DNA of 64,000 bases. Source: an alpha proteobacterium AAP38. Lineage in GTDB: Bacteria; Pseudomonadota; Alphaproteobacteria; Azospirillales; Azospirillaceae. Made by a program: the position numbers and the translations under genes. Of this stretch, positions 42,607-51,473 are shown piece after piece. Numbering within the stretch: position 1 is the stretch's first letter; every line of letters begins with the position of its first letter. The stretch is taken from contig LJHR01000022.1 in NCBI GenBank assembly GCA_001296005.1, positions 43,085-107,084 on the forward strand, in the 5' to 3' direction. A model generated the notes under the pieces. It did not search any database and was not told where the DNA came from. It saw only the letters and a list, made by a program, of their open reading frames with translations.

Positions 42607-42642
42607 CCCTCGTCATCCCGGCGGAAGCCGGGATGACGAGGG
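42607..42642. repeat. Palindromic intergenic repeat, family B, short copy
   Basis: Arms CCCTCGTCATCCCGGC (42607-42622) and GCCGGGATGACGAGGG (42627-42642), a perfect 16-base match, with loop GGAA. CGTCATCCCGGC is shared with the longer element at about 51470-51584. This kind of CGTCATCCCGGCGAAAGCCGGGA unit is common between genes of alphaproteobacteria. Confidence 0.8.
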
Positions 42643-42676
42643 AGAGTGGCCAAGCTGCGGAGTTCGCCAAAAGCGA

Positions 42677-42716
42677 AAATGGCGGGCCGTCCCAACCAGG
42701 AGACGGTCCGCCATTT
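42677..42716. repeat. Long stem-loop upstream of sufR
   Basis: AAATGGCGGGCCGT (42677-42690) and ACGGTCCGCCATTT (42703-42716) with a 12-base loop; 14 pairs including one G-T. No T run follows. It might be an end of a transcript or a processing element; it is not in any gene. Confidence 0.55.
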
Positions 42717-43080
42717 CTCGATAGCCTCTCGGCTTCAGCCGGATGGGCACAAGCCACGTGGAACCGCACAAAGGCGGGGGCTTCGCCGCGATAAATCCGG
42801 CCGATTTTCCGGCCGCCCGTCGCCCGGGTCGGTCGGTTTTGGCGGGGATTGGTCCTTAACGCCCCCGTCATGGAAAGAATGGTGCGCCCGTCAGGCGGGG
42901 GTGACAACGCCCAATGGGGCATGTTGCGGGGCGGTAAAATCCCGCTCACCGCATGGCTATCTTAACGGATGCATGCCACCCGTGCCGAGGGGTGGGGGCG
43001 GAATGCTTGACACCCGCCCCTGACCGGCTCACTTAATCGGTACTAATTTGGTCCTGTATTGAGAAAGGTTCGCAACGCCT

Positions 43081-43536
43081 ATGCTGCGGCTCAGCAAGAT
43101 GACGGATTACGCCGTGGTGGTCCTGACCACCCTGGCGCATGCCGACAGCGCGCTGCACACGGCCAATTCCCTGGCCGACCGCACGGGCCTGCCCATGCCG
43201 ACGGTGCAGAAGCTGTTGAAGCTGCTGGCACGTGGCGACCTTCTGCAATCGCACCGGGGGGCGGCGGGCGGTTACAGCCTGTCGCGCACGCCCGACCGGA
43301 TCAATGTGGTCCATATCATTGAGGCGATCGAGGGGCCGATTGCGCTGACCGATTGCGTCGATGGCGGTTCCGGCGGCTGCGGGGTGCAAAGCCTGTGCTC
43401 CCGCAAGAACCATTGGGAAAAGGTGAACAGCGCCGTACGCCGCGCGCTGGAGGATGTGACGTTGGCCGACATGGCCACCCCCGCCTTGTTCGATTTCGAG
43501 CGTGAGCCGGCGCCCCGCGCCGTGCTGGCCGGTTGA
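43081..43536 (+). CDS. Rrf2-family Fe-S regulator of the suf operon (IscR/SufR-like)
   Basis: 151-residue winged-helix regulator. HTH MLRLSKMTDYAVVVLTTLAHADSALHTANSLADRTGLPMPTVQKLLKLLARGDLLQSHRGAAGGYSLSR in residues 1-70 and a three-cysteine [Fe-S]-binding loop, DCVDGGSGGCGVQSLCSRKNHW. Members of this subgroup sense Fe-S status and repress suf when clusters are plentiful; here it is the first gene of suf and so likely autoregulated. GAGAAAGG at 43061-43068 precedes the ATG. It is 39 bases before sufB. Confidence 0.9.
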   Translation: MLRLSKMTDYAVVVLTTLAHADSALHTANSLADRTGLPMPTVQKLLKLLARGDLLQSHRGAAGGYSLSRTPDRINVVHIIEAIEGPIALTDCVDGGSGGCGVQSLCSRKNHWEKVNSAVRRALEDVTLADMATPALFDFEREPAPRAVLAG

Positions 43537-43575
43537 ACGGGTTCGGGGAGAGGGGTTTGAAGGGGAGCGACGGAT

Positions 43576-45057
43576 ATGGCCGCCACTGAACAGACGATCG
43601 AACAGGTCAAGAGCCTGGCGGAGGGGAAGTACAAGTACGGCTTCTTCACCGATATCGAGTCGGAAACCGCGCCCAAGGGCCTGTCTGAAGATATCGTCCG
43701 CTTCATCTCTGCCAAGAAGGGGGAGCCGGAGTGGCTGCTGGAATGGCGGCTGAAGGCCTATCGCCACTGGCTGACCATGGACGAGCCGGACTGGGCCAAG
43801 CTGCACTATCCGCCCATCGATTATCAGGACAGCTACTATTATTCCGCGCCCAAGACGACCGCCGGCCCGAAATCGCTGGACGAGGTCGATCCCGAGCTGC
43901 TGAAAACCTATGAGAAGCTGGGCATCCCCTTGAAGGAACAGGCCATCCTGGCCGGCGTCGAAGGGGCGGGTGACAGCCCGTCCATCGCGGTCGACGCCGT
44001 GTTCGACTCGGTTTCGGTGGCCACCACCTTCAAGAAGAAGCTGGAAGAGAAGGGCATCGTCTTCTGTTCCATCTCGGAAGCGGTGAAGACCCATCCCGAG
44101 TTGGTGCGCCAGTATCTGGGCACGGTCGTCCCCTATTCCGATAACTACTTCGCGACCCTGAACTGTGCCGTCTTCACCGACGGCAGCTTCGTCTATATCC
44201 CCAAGGGCGTGCGCTGCCCCATGGAACTGTCCACCTATTTCCGCATCAATGCGAAGAATACCGGACAGTTTGAGCGCACCCTGATCATCGCCGACGAAGG
44301 CAGCTACGTCTCCTACCTGGAAGGCTGCACCGCCCCGCAGCGCGACGAGAACCAGTTGCACGCCGCCGTGGTGGAACTGGTGGCGCTGGATGACGCCACC
44401 ATCAAGTACAGCACGGTCCAGAACTGGTACCCGGGCGATGAGAATGGCAAGGGCGGCATCTATAATTTCGTGACCAAGCGCGCCGCCTGCCGCGGTCGCA
44501 ATTCCAAGGTCAGCTGGACCCAGGTGGAAACCGGGTCGGCCATCACCTGGAAGTACCCGAGCTGCATCCTTCAAGGCGACAATTCGGTGGGCGAGTTCTA
44601 CTCCGTCGCCATCACCAACAACATGCAGCAGGCCGATACCGGCACGAAGATGATCCATATCGGGAAGAACACCCGTTCGACCATCATCTCCAAGGGTATC
44701 TCCGCCGGTAAGGCCCAGAACACCTATCGCGGTCTGGTCCGCATCCTGCCCAAGGCGCAGAACGCCCGCAACTTCACCCAGTGCGACAGCCTGCTGATCG
44801 GCGACAAGTGCGGGGCGCATACCGTGCCCTATATCGAAAGCCGCAACCGGACTGCACGGGTGGAGCATGAGGCGACGACGGCCAAAATCTCCGAAGACCA
44901 GCTGTTCTATTGCCGCCAGCGCGGCCTGAAGGAAGAAGACGCGGTTGGCCTGATCGTGAACGGCTTCTGCAAGGAAGTGCTGAAGGAACTGCCCATGGAA
45001 TTTGCCGTGGAAGCGCAGAAGCTGGTGGCGATCAGCCTTGAGGGCTCGGTGGGCTAA
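43576..45057 (+). CDS. sufB: Fe-S cluster assembly scaffold protein SufB
   Basis: Scaffold of the SufBC2D complex, on which clusters are built in the cytosol. 493 residues with the family blocks [121 protein letters not shown], and [23 protein letters not shown]; the first-cluster site cysteines and the beta-helix are intact. AAGGGGAG precedes the ATG at 43576. Second gene of the suf operon, with sufC starting 69 bases after its stop. Confidence 0.97.
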   Translation: MAATEQTIEQVKSLAEGKYKYGFFTDIESETAPKGLSEDIVRFISAKKGEPEWLLEWRLKAYRHWLTMDEPDWAKLHYPPIDYQDSYYYSAPKTTAGPKSLDEVDPELLKTYEKLGIPLKEQAILAGVEGAGDSPSIAVDAVFDSVSVATTFKKKLEEKGIVFCSISEAVKTHPELVRQYLGTVVPYSDNYFATLNCAVFTDGSFVYIPKGVRCPMELSTYFRINAKNTGQFERTLIIADEGSYVSYLEGCTAPQRDENQLHAAVVELVALDDATIKYSTVQNWYPGDENGKGGIYNFVTKRAACRGRNSKVSWTQVETGSAITWKYPSCILQGDNSVGEFYSVAITNNMQQADTGTKMIHIGKNTRSTIISKGISAGKAQNTYRGLVRILPKAQNARNFTQCDSLLIGDKCGAHTVPYIESRNRTARVEHEATTAKISEDQLFYCRQRGLKEEDAVGLIVNGFCKEVLKELPMEFAVEAQKLVAISLEGSVG

Positions 45058-45126
45058 GCCCCCGGATGAAGAGATGGTGCGGAACGGCCCGGCCTTTCCG
45101 CCATGAGATGTGAGTTGGAGCAGCAA

Positions 45127-45885
45127 ATGTCCCTGATCGAAATCAAGAACCTGCACGCCACTGTCGATGGCAAGGCGATCCTCAAGGGGGTTGATCTGAC
45201 CATCAATGCCGGTGAGGTGCATGCCATCATGGGCCCCAACGGGGCGGGCAAGAGCACGCTGTCCTATGTGCTGGCCGGTCGTGAAGGCTATGAGATCACC
45301 GAAGGCAGCGTCACCTTCGACGGCCAGGACCTGCTGTCCATGGAGATCGAGGAGCGCGCCGCCGCCGGCCTGTTCCTGGCGTTCCAGTACCCGGTGGAAA
45401 TCCCCGGCGTGTCCAACACCACCTTCCTGAAGGAAGCGCTGAACGCCATCCGCAAGACCCGTGGCGAGACGCCGCTGGACGCGATGCAGTTCCTGAAGCT
45501 GATCCGGGCCAAGGCCAAGGATCTGTCCATGAATGATGAGATGATCAAGCGCGCCGTCAATGTCGGCTTCTCCGGCGGGGAGAAGAAGCGCAACGAGGCT
45601 TTGCAGATGGCCGTCCTCCAGCCGAAGCTGGCCATCCTGGACGAGACGGACAGCGGTCTGGATATCGACGCCCTGAAGATCGTGGCCGAAGGCGTGAACC
45701 GCCTGCGCGGGCCCGAACGCGGCATGCTGGTCATCACCCATTATCAGCGCCTGCTGGATTACATCGTGCCCGACGTGGTGCATGTGCTGGCCAATGGCCG
45801 CATCGTGAAGTCGGGCGGCAAGGAGCTGGCGCTGGAGCTGGAAGCCAAGGGCTATGCCGAGTTCGGCGTGACCGAGGCGGCCTGA
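45127..45885 (+). CDS. sufC: Fe-S cluster assembly ATPase SufC
   Basis: ABC-type ATPase of SufBC2D. 252 residues with Walker A GPNGAGKST, Q loop FLAFQYPVEIPGVS, signature GFSGGEKKRNE, Walker B KLAILDETDSGLDIDALK and the H loop VITHYQR. The D-E-T-D-S-G-L-D sequence is typical of SufC. The frame is open from 45103, but the ATG at 45127 (MSLIEIKNL) has GGAG at 45116-45119. The acetyltransferase gene starts 3 bases after it. Confidence 0.97.
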   Translation: MSLIEIKNLHATVDGKAILKGVDLTINAGEVHAIMGPNGAGKSTLSYVLAGREGYEITEGSVTFDGQDLLSMEIEERAAAGLFLAFQYPVEIPGVSNTTFLKEALNAIRKTRGETPLDAMQFLKLIRAKAKDLSMNDEMIKRAVNVGFSGGEKKRNEALQMAVLQPKLAILDETDSGLDIDALKIVAEGVNRLRGPERGMLVITHYQRLLDYIVPDVVHVLANGRIVKSGGKELALELEAKGYAEFGVTEAA

Positions 45886-45888
45886 CCC

Positions 45889-46767
45889 ATGACCGCCCCC
45901 GGTGTGCGCATCAGCATCGAATATGACGTGCCGGTCACGGGACCGGACGCGGATATCGTGCTGGGCGGGCTGATGGCCTTCAATGCCGCCACCCTGCCGC
46001 CGGCCCAGGGCCGGTTCGTCACGGTGGCGGGAAATGGGGAGACAGGCGCGCCGCAGGCAGGTTTGTCGCTGACCCAGTGGGGACGCGACGCCTATTGCTT
46101 CTGGGGTGTCTGGACCGTTCCCGGCATCGATCCCGGCCCCGCCATCGCCGCGGTGCTGGCCCGGACGGAGGCTGAACTGGCCCGCCGCGATGCCGACCGG
46201 TTCATCATGATCGTGCGTGCACATGACGACACCGCCCCCTATCTGGCCGCCGGTTATGCGGTACGCCAGGTGATCGGCCCGCATATCCGGGGTGGTGTCT
46301 TCACCATCCTGGAAAAGCGGATCGGCAAGGGGGAGGCTGCGATGCCCGCCGGCTTTGCCCTGGCCATCCACGAACCGCCGCCCCGGCATCTGGCCAAGGA
46401 AATCTGGCGCATCACCGATGCCCGCCGGCAGGGCCTGCTTGGCGCGCCTGTGAAACTGGTGGCGGCTTACGTCCGCGATATCGTGACCAACGCCCCGCGC
46501 GGGGCCGCCCTTTGCTATGCCGTGGATAACGACTTCATGGTCGACATGGTCTGGCTGGATGACAGTCTGCGCGGCACCGGCACCGGTTACGCCATGCTGG
46601 CCGCCGCCTTGGATGAGGGTCGGAAGCTGGGCTGCACGCGGGCGGCGGTGGAGACGATGGATTGCCAGGCGCCCCAATTCTATCCGCTGCACGGGTTCCA
46701 GCGTTTCGGCGTTGCCGAATATGACGTGCCGGGCCTGAACATGAACTTCTACGACATGAAGCTTTGA
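45889..46767 (+). CDS. Tandem GNAT-fold acetyltransferase inside the suf operon (first)
   Basis: 292-residue protein not part of the known Suf machinery. The N-terminal half (about 1-145) looks like a degenerate GNAT fold without a clear acetyl-CoA loop. The C-terminal half (about 150-292) has a full motif A, DDSLRGTGTGYAML (Arg228 start of RGTGTG), then ETMDCQAPQFYPLHGFQRFG (Gln260). That FQAP-FY-GF-type end is shared with the second GNAT protein of this operon. It lies 3 bases after sufC and 3 before sufD, so it is translated as part of suf. The substrate is unknown; protein or small-molecule acetylation linked to Fe-S assembly or iron/cysteine metabolism is only a guess. Confidence 0.85.
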   Translation: MTAPGVRISIEYDVPVTGPDADIVLGGLMAFNAATLPPAQGRFVTVAGNGETGAPQAGLSLTQWGRDAYCFWGVWTVPGIDPGPAIAAVLARTEAELARRDADRFIMIVRAHDDTAPYLAAGYAVRQVIGPHIRGGVFTILEKRIGKGEAAMPAGFALAIHEPPPRHLAKEIWRITDARRQGLLGAPVKLVAAYVRDIVTNAPRGAALCYAVDNDFMVDMVWLDDSLRGTGTGYAMLAAALDEGRKLGCTRAAVETMDCQAPQFYPLHGFQRFGVAEYDVPGLNMNFYDMKL

Positions 46768-46770
46768 ACC

Positions 46771-48027
46771 ATGCGCGACGAACAGAACCAGACGGCCCGG
46801 AATTTCGTGGAACAGGTGGTGGCGCTGGCCCCTGCCCTGGCCGGCCCGCGCGCCGATGGCCTGGACCGCTTCGCCAAGGCGGGCCTGCCCAGCACACGGG
46901 CTGAGGCCTGGAAATTCACCAACCTGCGCGGTCTGGACAAGCTGACCCTGGGCCCCGCCCCGGACGCCGCAACCGTGACCGTGGATGCCATCCCGACCGC
47001 CCTGGACACGCCCGCCCCGCGTCTGGTGTTTGTCGCCGGGCAGTACCGCGCCGACCTGTCGCGCGTGGGCGATCTGCCCGACGGCGTGGTGCTGACCGCC
47101 CTGACGGGTGAGACCGCGCCGGTCGCCGGCGACGGCCCGTTCCGTGCCCTGAACAGCGCCCTGTCATCCCACGGTGCGGCCCTGCGCGTGGCCGCCGGTG
47201 TGAAGCTGACCAGCCCCGTGGAACTGGTCTTCATCGCGGCGACGGCGGGTGACAAGGCCGCCCTGTGGAACCCGCGCATCATCATCGAGATTGCCGACGG
47301 GGCCGAGGCGACGGTGGTGGAACACCATGTCGGTGCTAATGCCGGCACCTACATCAGCAATGTCGTGGCCGACGTCAGCGTGGGTATCGGTGCCCGCCTG
47401 CATCATTACAAATTGCAGGCAGAGGGGCTGGACGCCTGGCATCTGGCCAATGTCTCCACCCATCTGGCCCAGGATGCCGTCTATGACACGTTCGTCCTGA
47501 ACCTCGGTGCCCGGCTGGCCCGACATGAGGCGCGACAGGTGCTGGACGGTACGGGGATCGAGGCGCGGGTGTCCGGCGCCTATGCCATCACCGGCAATCA
47601 GGTCAGCGACATCACCACCCTGATCGACCATGCCAAGCCGCATTGCACCAGCCGCGAGGTAGTGAAGGGCGTGATCGACGGGGCGGCCCGCGCCGTCTTC
47701 CAGGGCAAGATCGTGGTGCGCCCCGATGCGCAGAAGACCGACGGCTATCAGCTGAACCGCGCCCTGCTGCTTTCCGAAAGCGCGGAGATCAATTCCAAGC
47801 CGGAATTGGAAATCTACGCCGACGATGTGAAATGCAGCCATGGCGCCACGGCGGGTGAGTTGGACGAGGACCAGATGTTCTATCTGCGCGCCCGCGGCAT
47901 TTCGCGTGATGCGGCCCGCGTGCTGCTGATCGGTGCCTTCCTGGATGAGGCGCTGGACGAGATCATCGACGAGACGGTGCGTGCCCATTTCCGGGCGCAG
48001 GCCGAGGCCTGGATGGGGGCGCGCTAA
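46771..48027 (+). CDS. sufD: Fe-S cluster assembly protein SufD
   Basis: Second beta-helix partner of SufB and SufC2. 418 residues with the SufD pattern: RNFVEQVVALAPALAGPRADGLDRFAKAGLPSTRAEAWKFTNLRGLDKL, LHHYKLQAEGLDAWHLANVSTHLAQDAVYDTF and the conserved end DDVKCSHGATAGELDEDQMFYLRARGI, the last including the SufD cysteine/histidine pair. The ATG at 46771 is directly after the first GNAT gene. The second GNAT gene begins 4 bases after the stop. Confidence 0.95.
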   Translation: MRDEQNQTARNFVEQVVALAPALAGPRADGLDRFAKAGLPSTRAEAWKFTNLRGLDKLTLGPAPDAATVTVDAIPTALDTPAPRLVFVAGQYRADLSRVGDLPDGVVLTALTGETAPVAGDGPFRALNSALSSHGAALRVAAGVKLTSPVELVFIAATAGDKAALWNPRIIIEIADGAEATVVEHHVGANAGTYISNVVADVSVGIGARLHHYKLQAEGLDAWHLANVSTHLAQDAVYDTFVLNLGARLARHEARQVLDGTGIEARVSGAYAITGNQVSDITTLIDHAKPHCTSREVVKGVIDGAARAVFQGKIVVRPDAQKTDGYQLNRALLLSESAEINSKPELEIYADDVKCSHGATAGELDEDQMFYLRARGISRDAARVLLIGAFLDEALDEIIDETVRAHFRAQAEAWMGAR

Positions 48028-48031
48028 TCCG

Positions 48032-48925
48032 ATGCCCGACAGCCTGTCCCGCCGCTCAACCCTGACATTTTACCGCCGCCATCCGGCGGATGGGGATGTC
48101 ATGGCTTGGCTGCATGAACGGGCAATGGTGGCTGAGCGCGCCGCCTTGGGGATGGATCGCAAGCCGCTGGGCCTGTTCATCCGCGATATGGGCGGGGTGA
48201 TCCAGGCCGGGGCCGTGGTCTGGCTCTATGGTCCTGACGCCTATATCCACGTGCTGTGGGTGGATGCGCCCTGGCGGGGCCGGGGGCTGGGGGCAGCCCT
48301 GCTGGTCGCGGCGGAGAATGCGGCGGTGGCGGCGGGGGCAAACCGGCTGTACCTGTCCACCATGGGCTTTCAGGGGCCGGATTTCTATCCGCGCTATGGC
48401 TATGAAAGCCAGGGCGTGTTTGCCGATTTCACCTGGGGCCATGACCGGCATTATTTCAGCAAGACGCCGTTGTCCGTCGCCCCCGCCTTGGCCCTGCCCG
48501 CTGGGCTGTATCTGCACCGGGCCGAAGCGCCCGATCCGGCGGATGTGCAGGCTGTGGAGAACGGCCTGGACGCGCATTGGTACCTGACCATTCCCGATCC
48601 CTATACCGAACTGACGGTAGAAGCGGTGGATGCCGGCGGGGTACGGGTAGCGGCGGGCTTGGCCGTTCTGGACGGCGCCTACCTGACCCTGGTCGATCTG
48701 GCCGTGGTGCCGCTCTGGCGCGGCAAGGGCCTGGGGCGACAGGTGCTGGGGGAACTGGAACGGTTGGGGGCAGAGGCCGGGTGCCGCTGGGCCACGGTCA
48801 TGCCAATGGATTATCAATGTCCGGACTTTTTCCGGGCCGCCGGTTATGCCCGCCGCATGCGGGTGGAGAATTACCTTCTGGGCCAGGGCCGCGATTGGTT
48901 GCGGCGGGCCATCGGGGATGAATAA
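48032..48925 (+). CDS. Tandem GNAT-fold acetyltransferase inside the suf operon (second)
   Basis: 297-residue protein of two GNAT-like halves, each with motif A: WRGRGLGAAL starting at Arg82 and WRGKGLGRQV at Arg230. Each is followed by the same motif as in the first GNAT protein: STMGFQGPDFYPRYGYESQG in half one and MPMDYQCPDFFRAAGYARRM in half two. So at least three GNAT units with the same M-x-x-Q-x-P-x-F block are encoded in the suf operon. The frame is open from 47933, but the ATG at 48032 follows the sufD stop by 4 bases. Its TAA stop shares an A with the sufS ATG. Its substrate is unknown. Confidence 0.85.
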   Translation: MPDSLSRRSTLTFYRRHPADGDVMAWLHERAMVAERAALGMDRKPLGLFIRDMGGVIQAGAVVWLYGPDAYIHVLWVDAPWRGRGLGAALLVAAENAAVAAGANRLYLSTMGFQGPDFYPRYGYESQGVFADFTWGHDRHYFSKTPLSVAPALALPAGLYLHRAEAPDPADVQAVENGLDAHWYLTIPDPYTELTVEAVDAGGVRVAAGLAVLDGAYLTLVDLAVVPLWRGKGLGRQVLGELERLGAEAGCRWATVMPMDYQCPDFFRAAGYARRMRVENYLLGQGRDWLRRAIGDE

Positions 48926-50196
48926 TGTCTGATCTGTTGAATCCGACCCTGGGCAATGCCCCCTATGACGTGATGCGCGTGCGTCAGGATTTCCCGATCC
49001 TGACCCGTCTGGTGCATGAGAAAAAGGGCCGCGCCGGCAAGCCCCTGGTCTATCTGGACAATGGGGCCAGCGCGCAGAAGCCGCGGGCCGTGATCGACGC
49101 CATGTCGCACCTGCTGGAAAACGACTATGCCAACGTGCATCGCGGCGTGCATTTCCTGTCCCAGCGTTCCACCGACCTGTATGAGGCGGTGCGCGACAAG
49201 GTGGCGAAATTCCTGAACGCGCCAAGCCGGGAGAACATCGTCTTCACCCGCAATGCGACGGAGGCGTTCAACCTGCTTGCCAATAGCTGGGGCGGGCGGT
49301 TCCTGAAGGCGGGTGATGCCGTCATCATCTCCTGGATGGAGCATCACGCCAATATCGTGCCGTGGCAGCTTCTGCGTGACCGGATCGGCATTACGATCAA
49401 GGTTGTGCCGGTGCTGGATGATGGCAGCCTGGACATGGCCGCCTACGAAGCGATGCTGACGCCGGAGGTGAAGCTGGTCTCCATCACCCATGCAAGCAAC
49501 GTTCTGGGCACCGTCAATCCCGCCGCCCGCATCGCCCGTCTGGCCCATGCCAAGGGTATCCTGGTCGCCTTTGACGGCAGCCAAGCCGCTGTGCATCAGC
49601 CCGTGGATGTGCAGTCCATCGACGCCGATTTCTATGTCTTCACGGGCCACAAGCTCTATGGCCCCACCGGCATCGGCGTGCTGTATGGGCGTAAGGAACT
49701 GCTGGACAAGATGCCCCCCTGGCAGGGCGGCGGCGACATGATCAGCACCGTCAGCTTTGAGAACACCACCTATCGCGAGGCGCCGTACCGGTTTGAGGCC
49801 GGGACCCCCGCCATCGTGGAAGGGATCGGCCTGGGTGCAGCCATCGATTATGTCTCGGCGCTGGGCATGAGCGCCATCCAGGCCCATGAGCAGCGGCTGC
49901 TGGCCTATGCCACGCATCGCCTGTCGGAGATCGAAGGCCTGCGCATCATCGGCACCGCACCGGACAAGGCGGCCATCATCAGCTTCACCATGGACGGCAT
50001 CCATCCCCACGATATCGGCACCCTGCTGGACCGTGGCGGGGTAGCTGTTCGGGTGGGCCGGCATTGCGCCGAACCGCTGATGGACCGGTTCGGGGTGGGG
50101 GCCACGGCACGGGCCAGTTTCGGCCTCTACAATACCGAGGCCGAGGTCGATGTGCTGGTCGAAGCAGTGCAGGCCTGCAAAGCCTTTTTCGGATAA
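48925..50196 (+). CDS. sufS: Cysteine desulfurase SufS (group II)
   Basis: PLP enzyme that takes sulfur from cysteine as a persulfide for Fe-S assembly. 423 residues. PLP lysine in FTGHKLYGPTGIGVLYG; catalytic cysteine in RVGRHCAEPLMDRFGV; further blocks VYLDNGASAQKPRAVIDAMSHLLENDYANVHRGVHFLSQRSTD and SITHASNVLGTVNPAARI. The start overlaps the previous stop as TAATG. SufU follows after 14 bases; no sufE is present, consistent with a SufS-SufU pair. Confidence 0.97.
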   Translation: MSDLLNPTLGNAPYDVMRVRQDFPILTRLVHEKKGRAGKPLVYLDNGASAQKPRAVIDAMSHLLENDYANVHRGVHFLSQRSTDLYEAVRDKVAKFLNAPSRENIVFTRNATEAFNLLANSWGGRFLKAGDAVIISWMEHHANIVPWQLLRDRIGITIKVVPVLDDGSLDMAAYEAMLTPEVKLVSITHASNVLGTVNPAARIARLAHAKGILVAFDGSQAAVHQPVDVQSIDADFYVFTGHKLYGPTGIGVLYGRKELLDKMPPWQGGGDMISTVSFENTTYREAPYRFEAGTPAIVEGIGLGAAIDYVSALGMSAIQAHEQRLLAYATHRLSEIEGLRIIGTAPDKAAIISFTMDGIHPHDIGTLLDRGGVAVRVGRHCAEPLMDRFGVGATARASFGLYNTEAEVDVLVEAVQACKAFFG

Positions 50197-50210
50197 GGGC
50201 GGATATCCAT

Positions 50211-50693
50211 ATGTTTGATGATCTGCGCGACCTGTACCAGGAAGTCATCCTGGACCATGGCAAGAACCCACGGAATTTCGGTCGGCCCGCCGCCTTTAAC
50301 CGCACGGCCCGGGGTGACAACCCCATGTGCGGGGACAAGATCGCCATCTATCTGACCGTGGGCGAGGACGGCACCATTCAGGACCTGCATTTCGACGGTC
50401 GCGGCTGTGCCATCAGCCAGGCCAGCGCCAGCCTGATGACAGAAATCCTGCGTGGCAAGTCGATGAAGGAGGCCGAGGCGCTATTCGGCTATTTCCACGA
50501 CATGTGCACCAAGGACGAGGATGAGCAGGGCGACCATGGCCCCCTGGACGAGGATGCCACGGACAAGCTGGCCGTCCTATCGGGCGTGCGCGAATTCCCC
50601 ATGCGGGTGAAATGCGCCACGCTGGCCTGGCACACGATGAATGCCGCGCTGCATGGCGAGGCGACGACTTCCACCGAAAACGCGTCCTTCTGA
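50211..50693 (+). CDS. sufU: Fe-S assembly sulfur-transfer protein SufU
   Basis: IscU-fold zinc protein that accepts sulfur from SufS. 160 residues. Three conserved cysteines: NPMCGDKI, GRGCAISQASAS and MRVKCATLAWH. An insertion of about 20 residues before the last cysteine (DMCTKDEDEQGDHGPLDEDATDKLAVLSGVREF) is typical of SufU and separates it from IscU. The frame is open from 50064, but the ATG at 50211 (MFDDLRDLYQEVILDHGKNPRNFG) starts the family. In the same operon as sufS. Confidence 0.94.
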   Translation: MFDDLRDLYQEVILDHGKNPRNFGRPAAFNRTARGDNPMCGDKIAIYLTVGEDGTIQDLHFDGRGCAISQASASLMTEILRGKSMKEAEALFGYFHDMCTKDEDEQGDHGPLDEDATDKLAVLSGVREFPMRVKCATLAWHTMNAALHGEATTSTENASF

Positions 50694-50706
50694 GCGGACA
50701 TCGATC

Positions 50707-51096
50707 ATGAGCCACAGCCACCGCCCCATCGCCCCCGACGTCTCCATGGGCAGCCCCGTGGACATCCCGGCGGATGAGAAGCTGCCCGCCGACGCCCCGC
50801 TCTATGACCGGGTGGTAGAGGCGCTGCGCACCGTCTATGACCCGGAAATCCCGGTGAATATCTATGAGCTGGGGCTGATCTACCGCTGCGATGTTGATGC
50901 CGATGGCGATGTCGAGATCGACATGACCCTGACCGCCCCCGCCTGCCCCGTGGCCGGTGAAATGCCGGGCCAGGTGCAGCAGGTGGTGGCCGCCGTCGAA
51001 GGTGTCGGCAGCGTCCATGTCGAACTGATCTGGGAACCCGCCTGGGACCCGTCCCGCATGAGCGACGATGCCCGCATCGCGCTCAACATGTTTTAA
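50707..51096 (+). CDS. sufT: SUF-system MIP18/DUF59-family protein SufT
   Basis: 129 residues. A short disordered start (HSHRPIAPDVSMGSPVDIPADE) is followed by the DUF59 domain: LRTVYDPEIPVNIYELGLIYRCDVDADGDVEIDMTLTAPACPVAGEMPGQVQQVVAAVEGVGSVHVELIWEPAWDPSRMSDDARIAL, with the reactive cysteine in TLTAPACPVA. Proteins of this type support maturation of Fe-S proteins. The ATG at 50707 is 13 bases after the sufU stop. Confidence 0.92.
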   Translation: MSHSHRPIAPDVSMGSPVDIPADEKLPADAPLYDRVVEALRTVYDPEIPVNIYELGLIYRCDVDADGDVEIDMTLTAPACPVAGEMPGQVQQVVAAVEGVGSVHVELIWEPAWDPSRMSDDARIALNMF

Positions 51097-51108
51097 GAGG
51101 AGGCGCAG

Positions 51109-51453
51109 ATGGCCCGTGCATTGCCCAAGGCCCTGACCCTGACCGACGCGGCGGCAAGCCGCGTGAAGGAACTGATGTCCCGGTCGGACAAGCCCATTAT
51201 CGGCCTGCGCGTGGGCGTGAAGACGCGCGGCTGTTCGGGCATGTCCTATTTCGTGGAATATGCCGAGGAAAAGAAGAAGTTCGAGGAGGTGGTGGAGGAT
51301 AAGGGTGTCACCATCCTGATCGACCCCGCCGCCACCATGTTCCTGATCGGCAGCGAAATGGACTATGCCGAGGACAAGTTCCAATCCGGCTTCACCTTCA
51401 AGAACCCCAATGAGAAGGCGCGTTGCGGCTGTGGGGAAAGCTTTTCGGTGTAA
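51109..51453 (+). CDS. sufA: A-type Fe-S carrier SufA
   Basis: 114 residues of the HesB/IscA fold, carrying clusters from SufBCD to apoproteins. The three cluster cysteines are Cys42 (GCSGMSY), Cys106 and Cys108 in the C-terminal CGCGESFSV. AGGAGGCG precedes the ATG at 51109. Last gene of the suf operon; a palindromic repeat lies just beyond it. Confidence 0.95.
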   Translation: MARALPKALTLTDAAASRVKELMSRSDKPIIGLRVGVKTRGCSGMSYFVEYAEEKKKFEEVVEDKGVTILIDPAATMFLIGSEMDYAEDKFQSGFTFKNPNEKARCGCGESFSV

Positions 51454-51473
51454 GGAAAGTCCCCCCTTCGTCA

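Larger units (their letters stand above)
42486..43080. other. Intergenic region between aroA and the suf operon with two hairpin elements
   Basis: About 595 bases without a gene I can support. It holds the family-B repeat (42607-42642) and a second long hairpin (42677-42716). From 42720 to 43000 I see only weak open frames with poor protein character. The last 75 bases contain TTGACA at 43007-43012 and AT-rich sequence ACTTAATCGGTACTAATTTG (43031-43050), a probable sufR promoter and operator zone. An Rrf2-type site is plausible but not matched to a strict consensus. Confidence 0.5.

Noticed and set aside
42527..42949. 140-codon minus-strand frame between aroA and sufR
   Set aside because: Its translation includes a translated family-B repeat (VIPASAGMT) and otherwise low-complexity sequence; no ribosome site.
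43033..46692. Very long open frame (1219 codons) antisense to sufB-sufC
   Set aside because: It is complementary to well-supported suf genes, has low protein character and no conserved motif. Long antisense open frames are common in high-GC DNA.
45889..48925. The two GNAT genes as misread SufE or other known Suf proteins
   Set aside because: They have acetyl-CoA motif A and the GNAT C-terminal block and show no SufE features; SufS pairs with SufU here.
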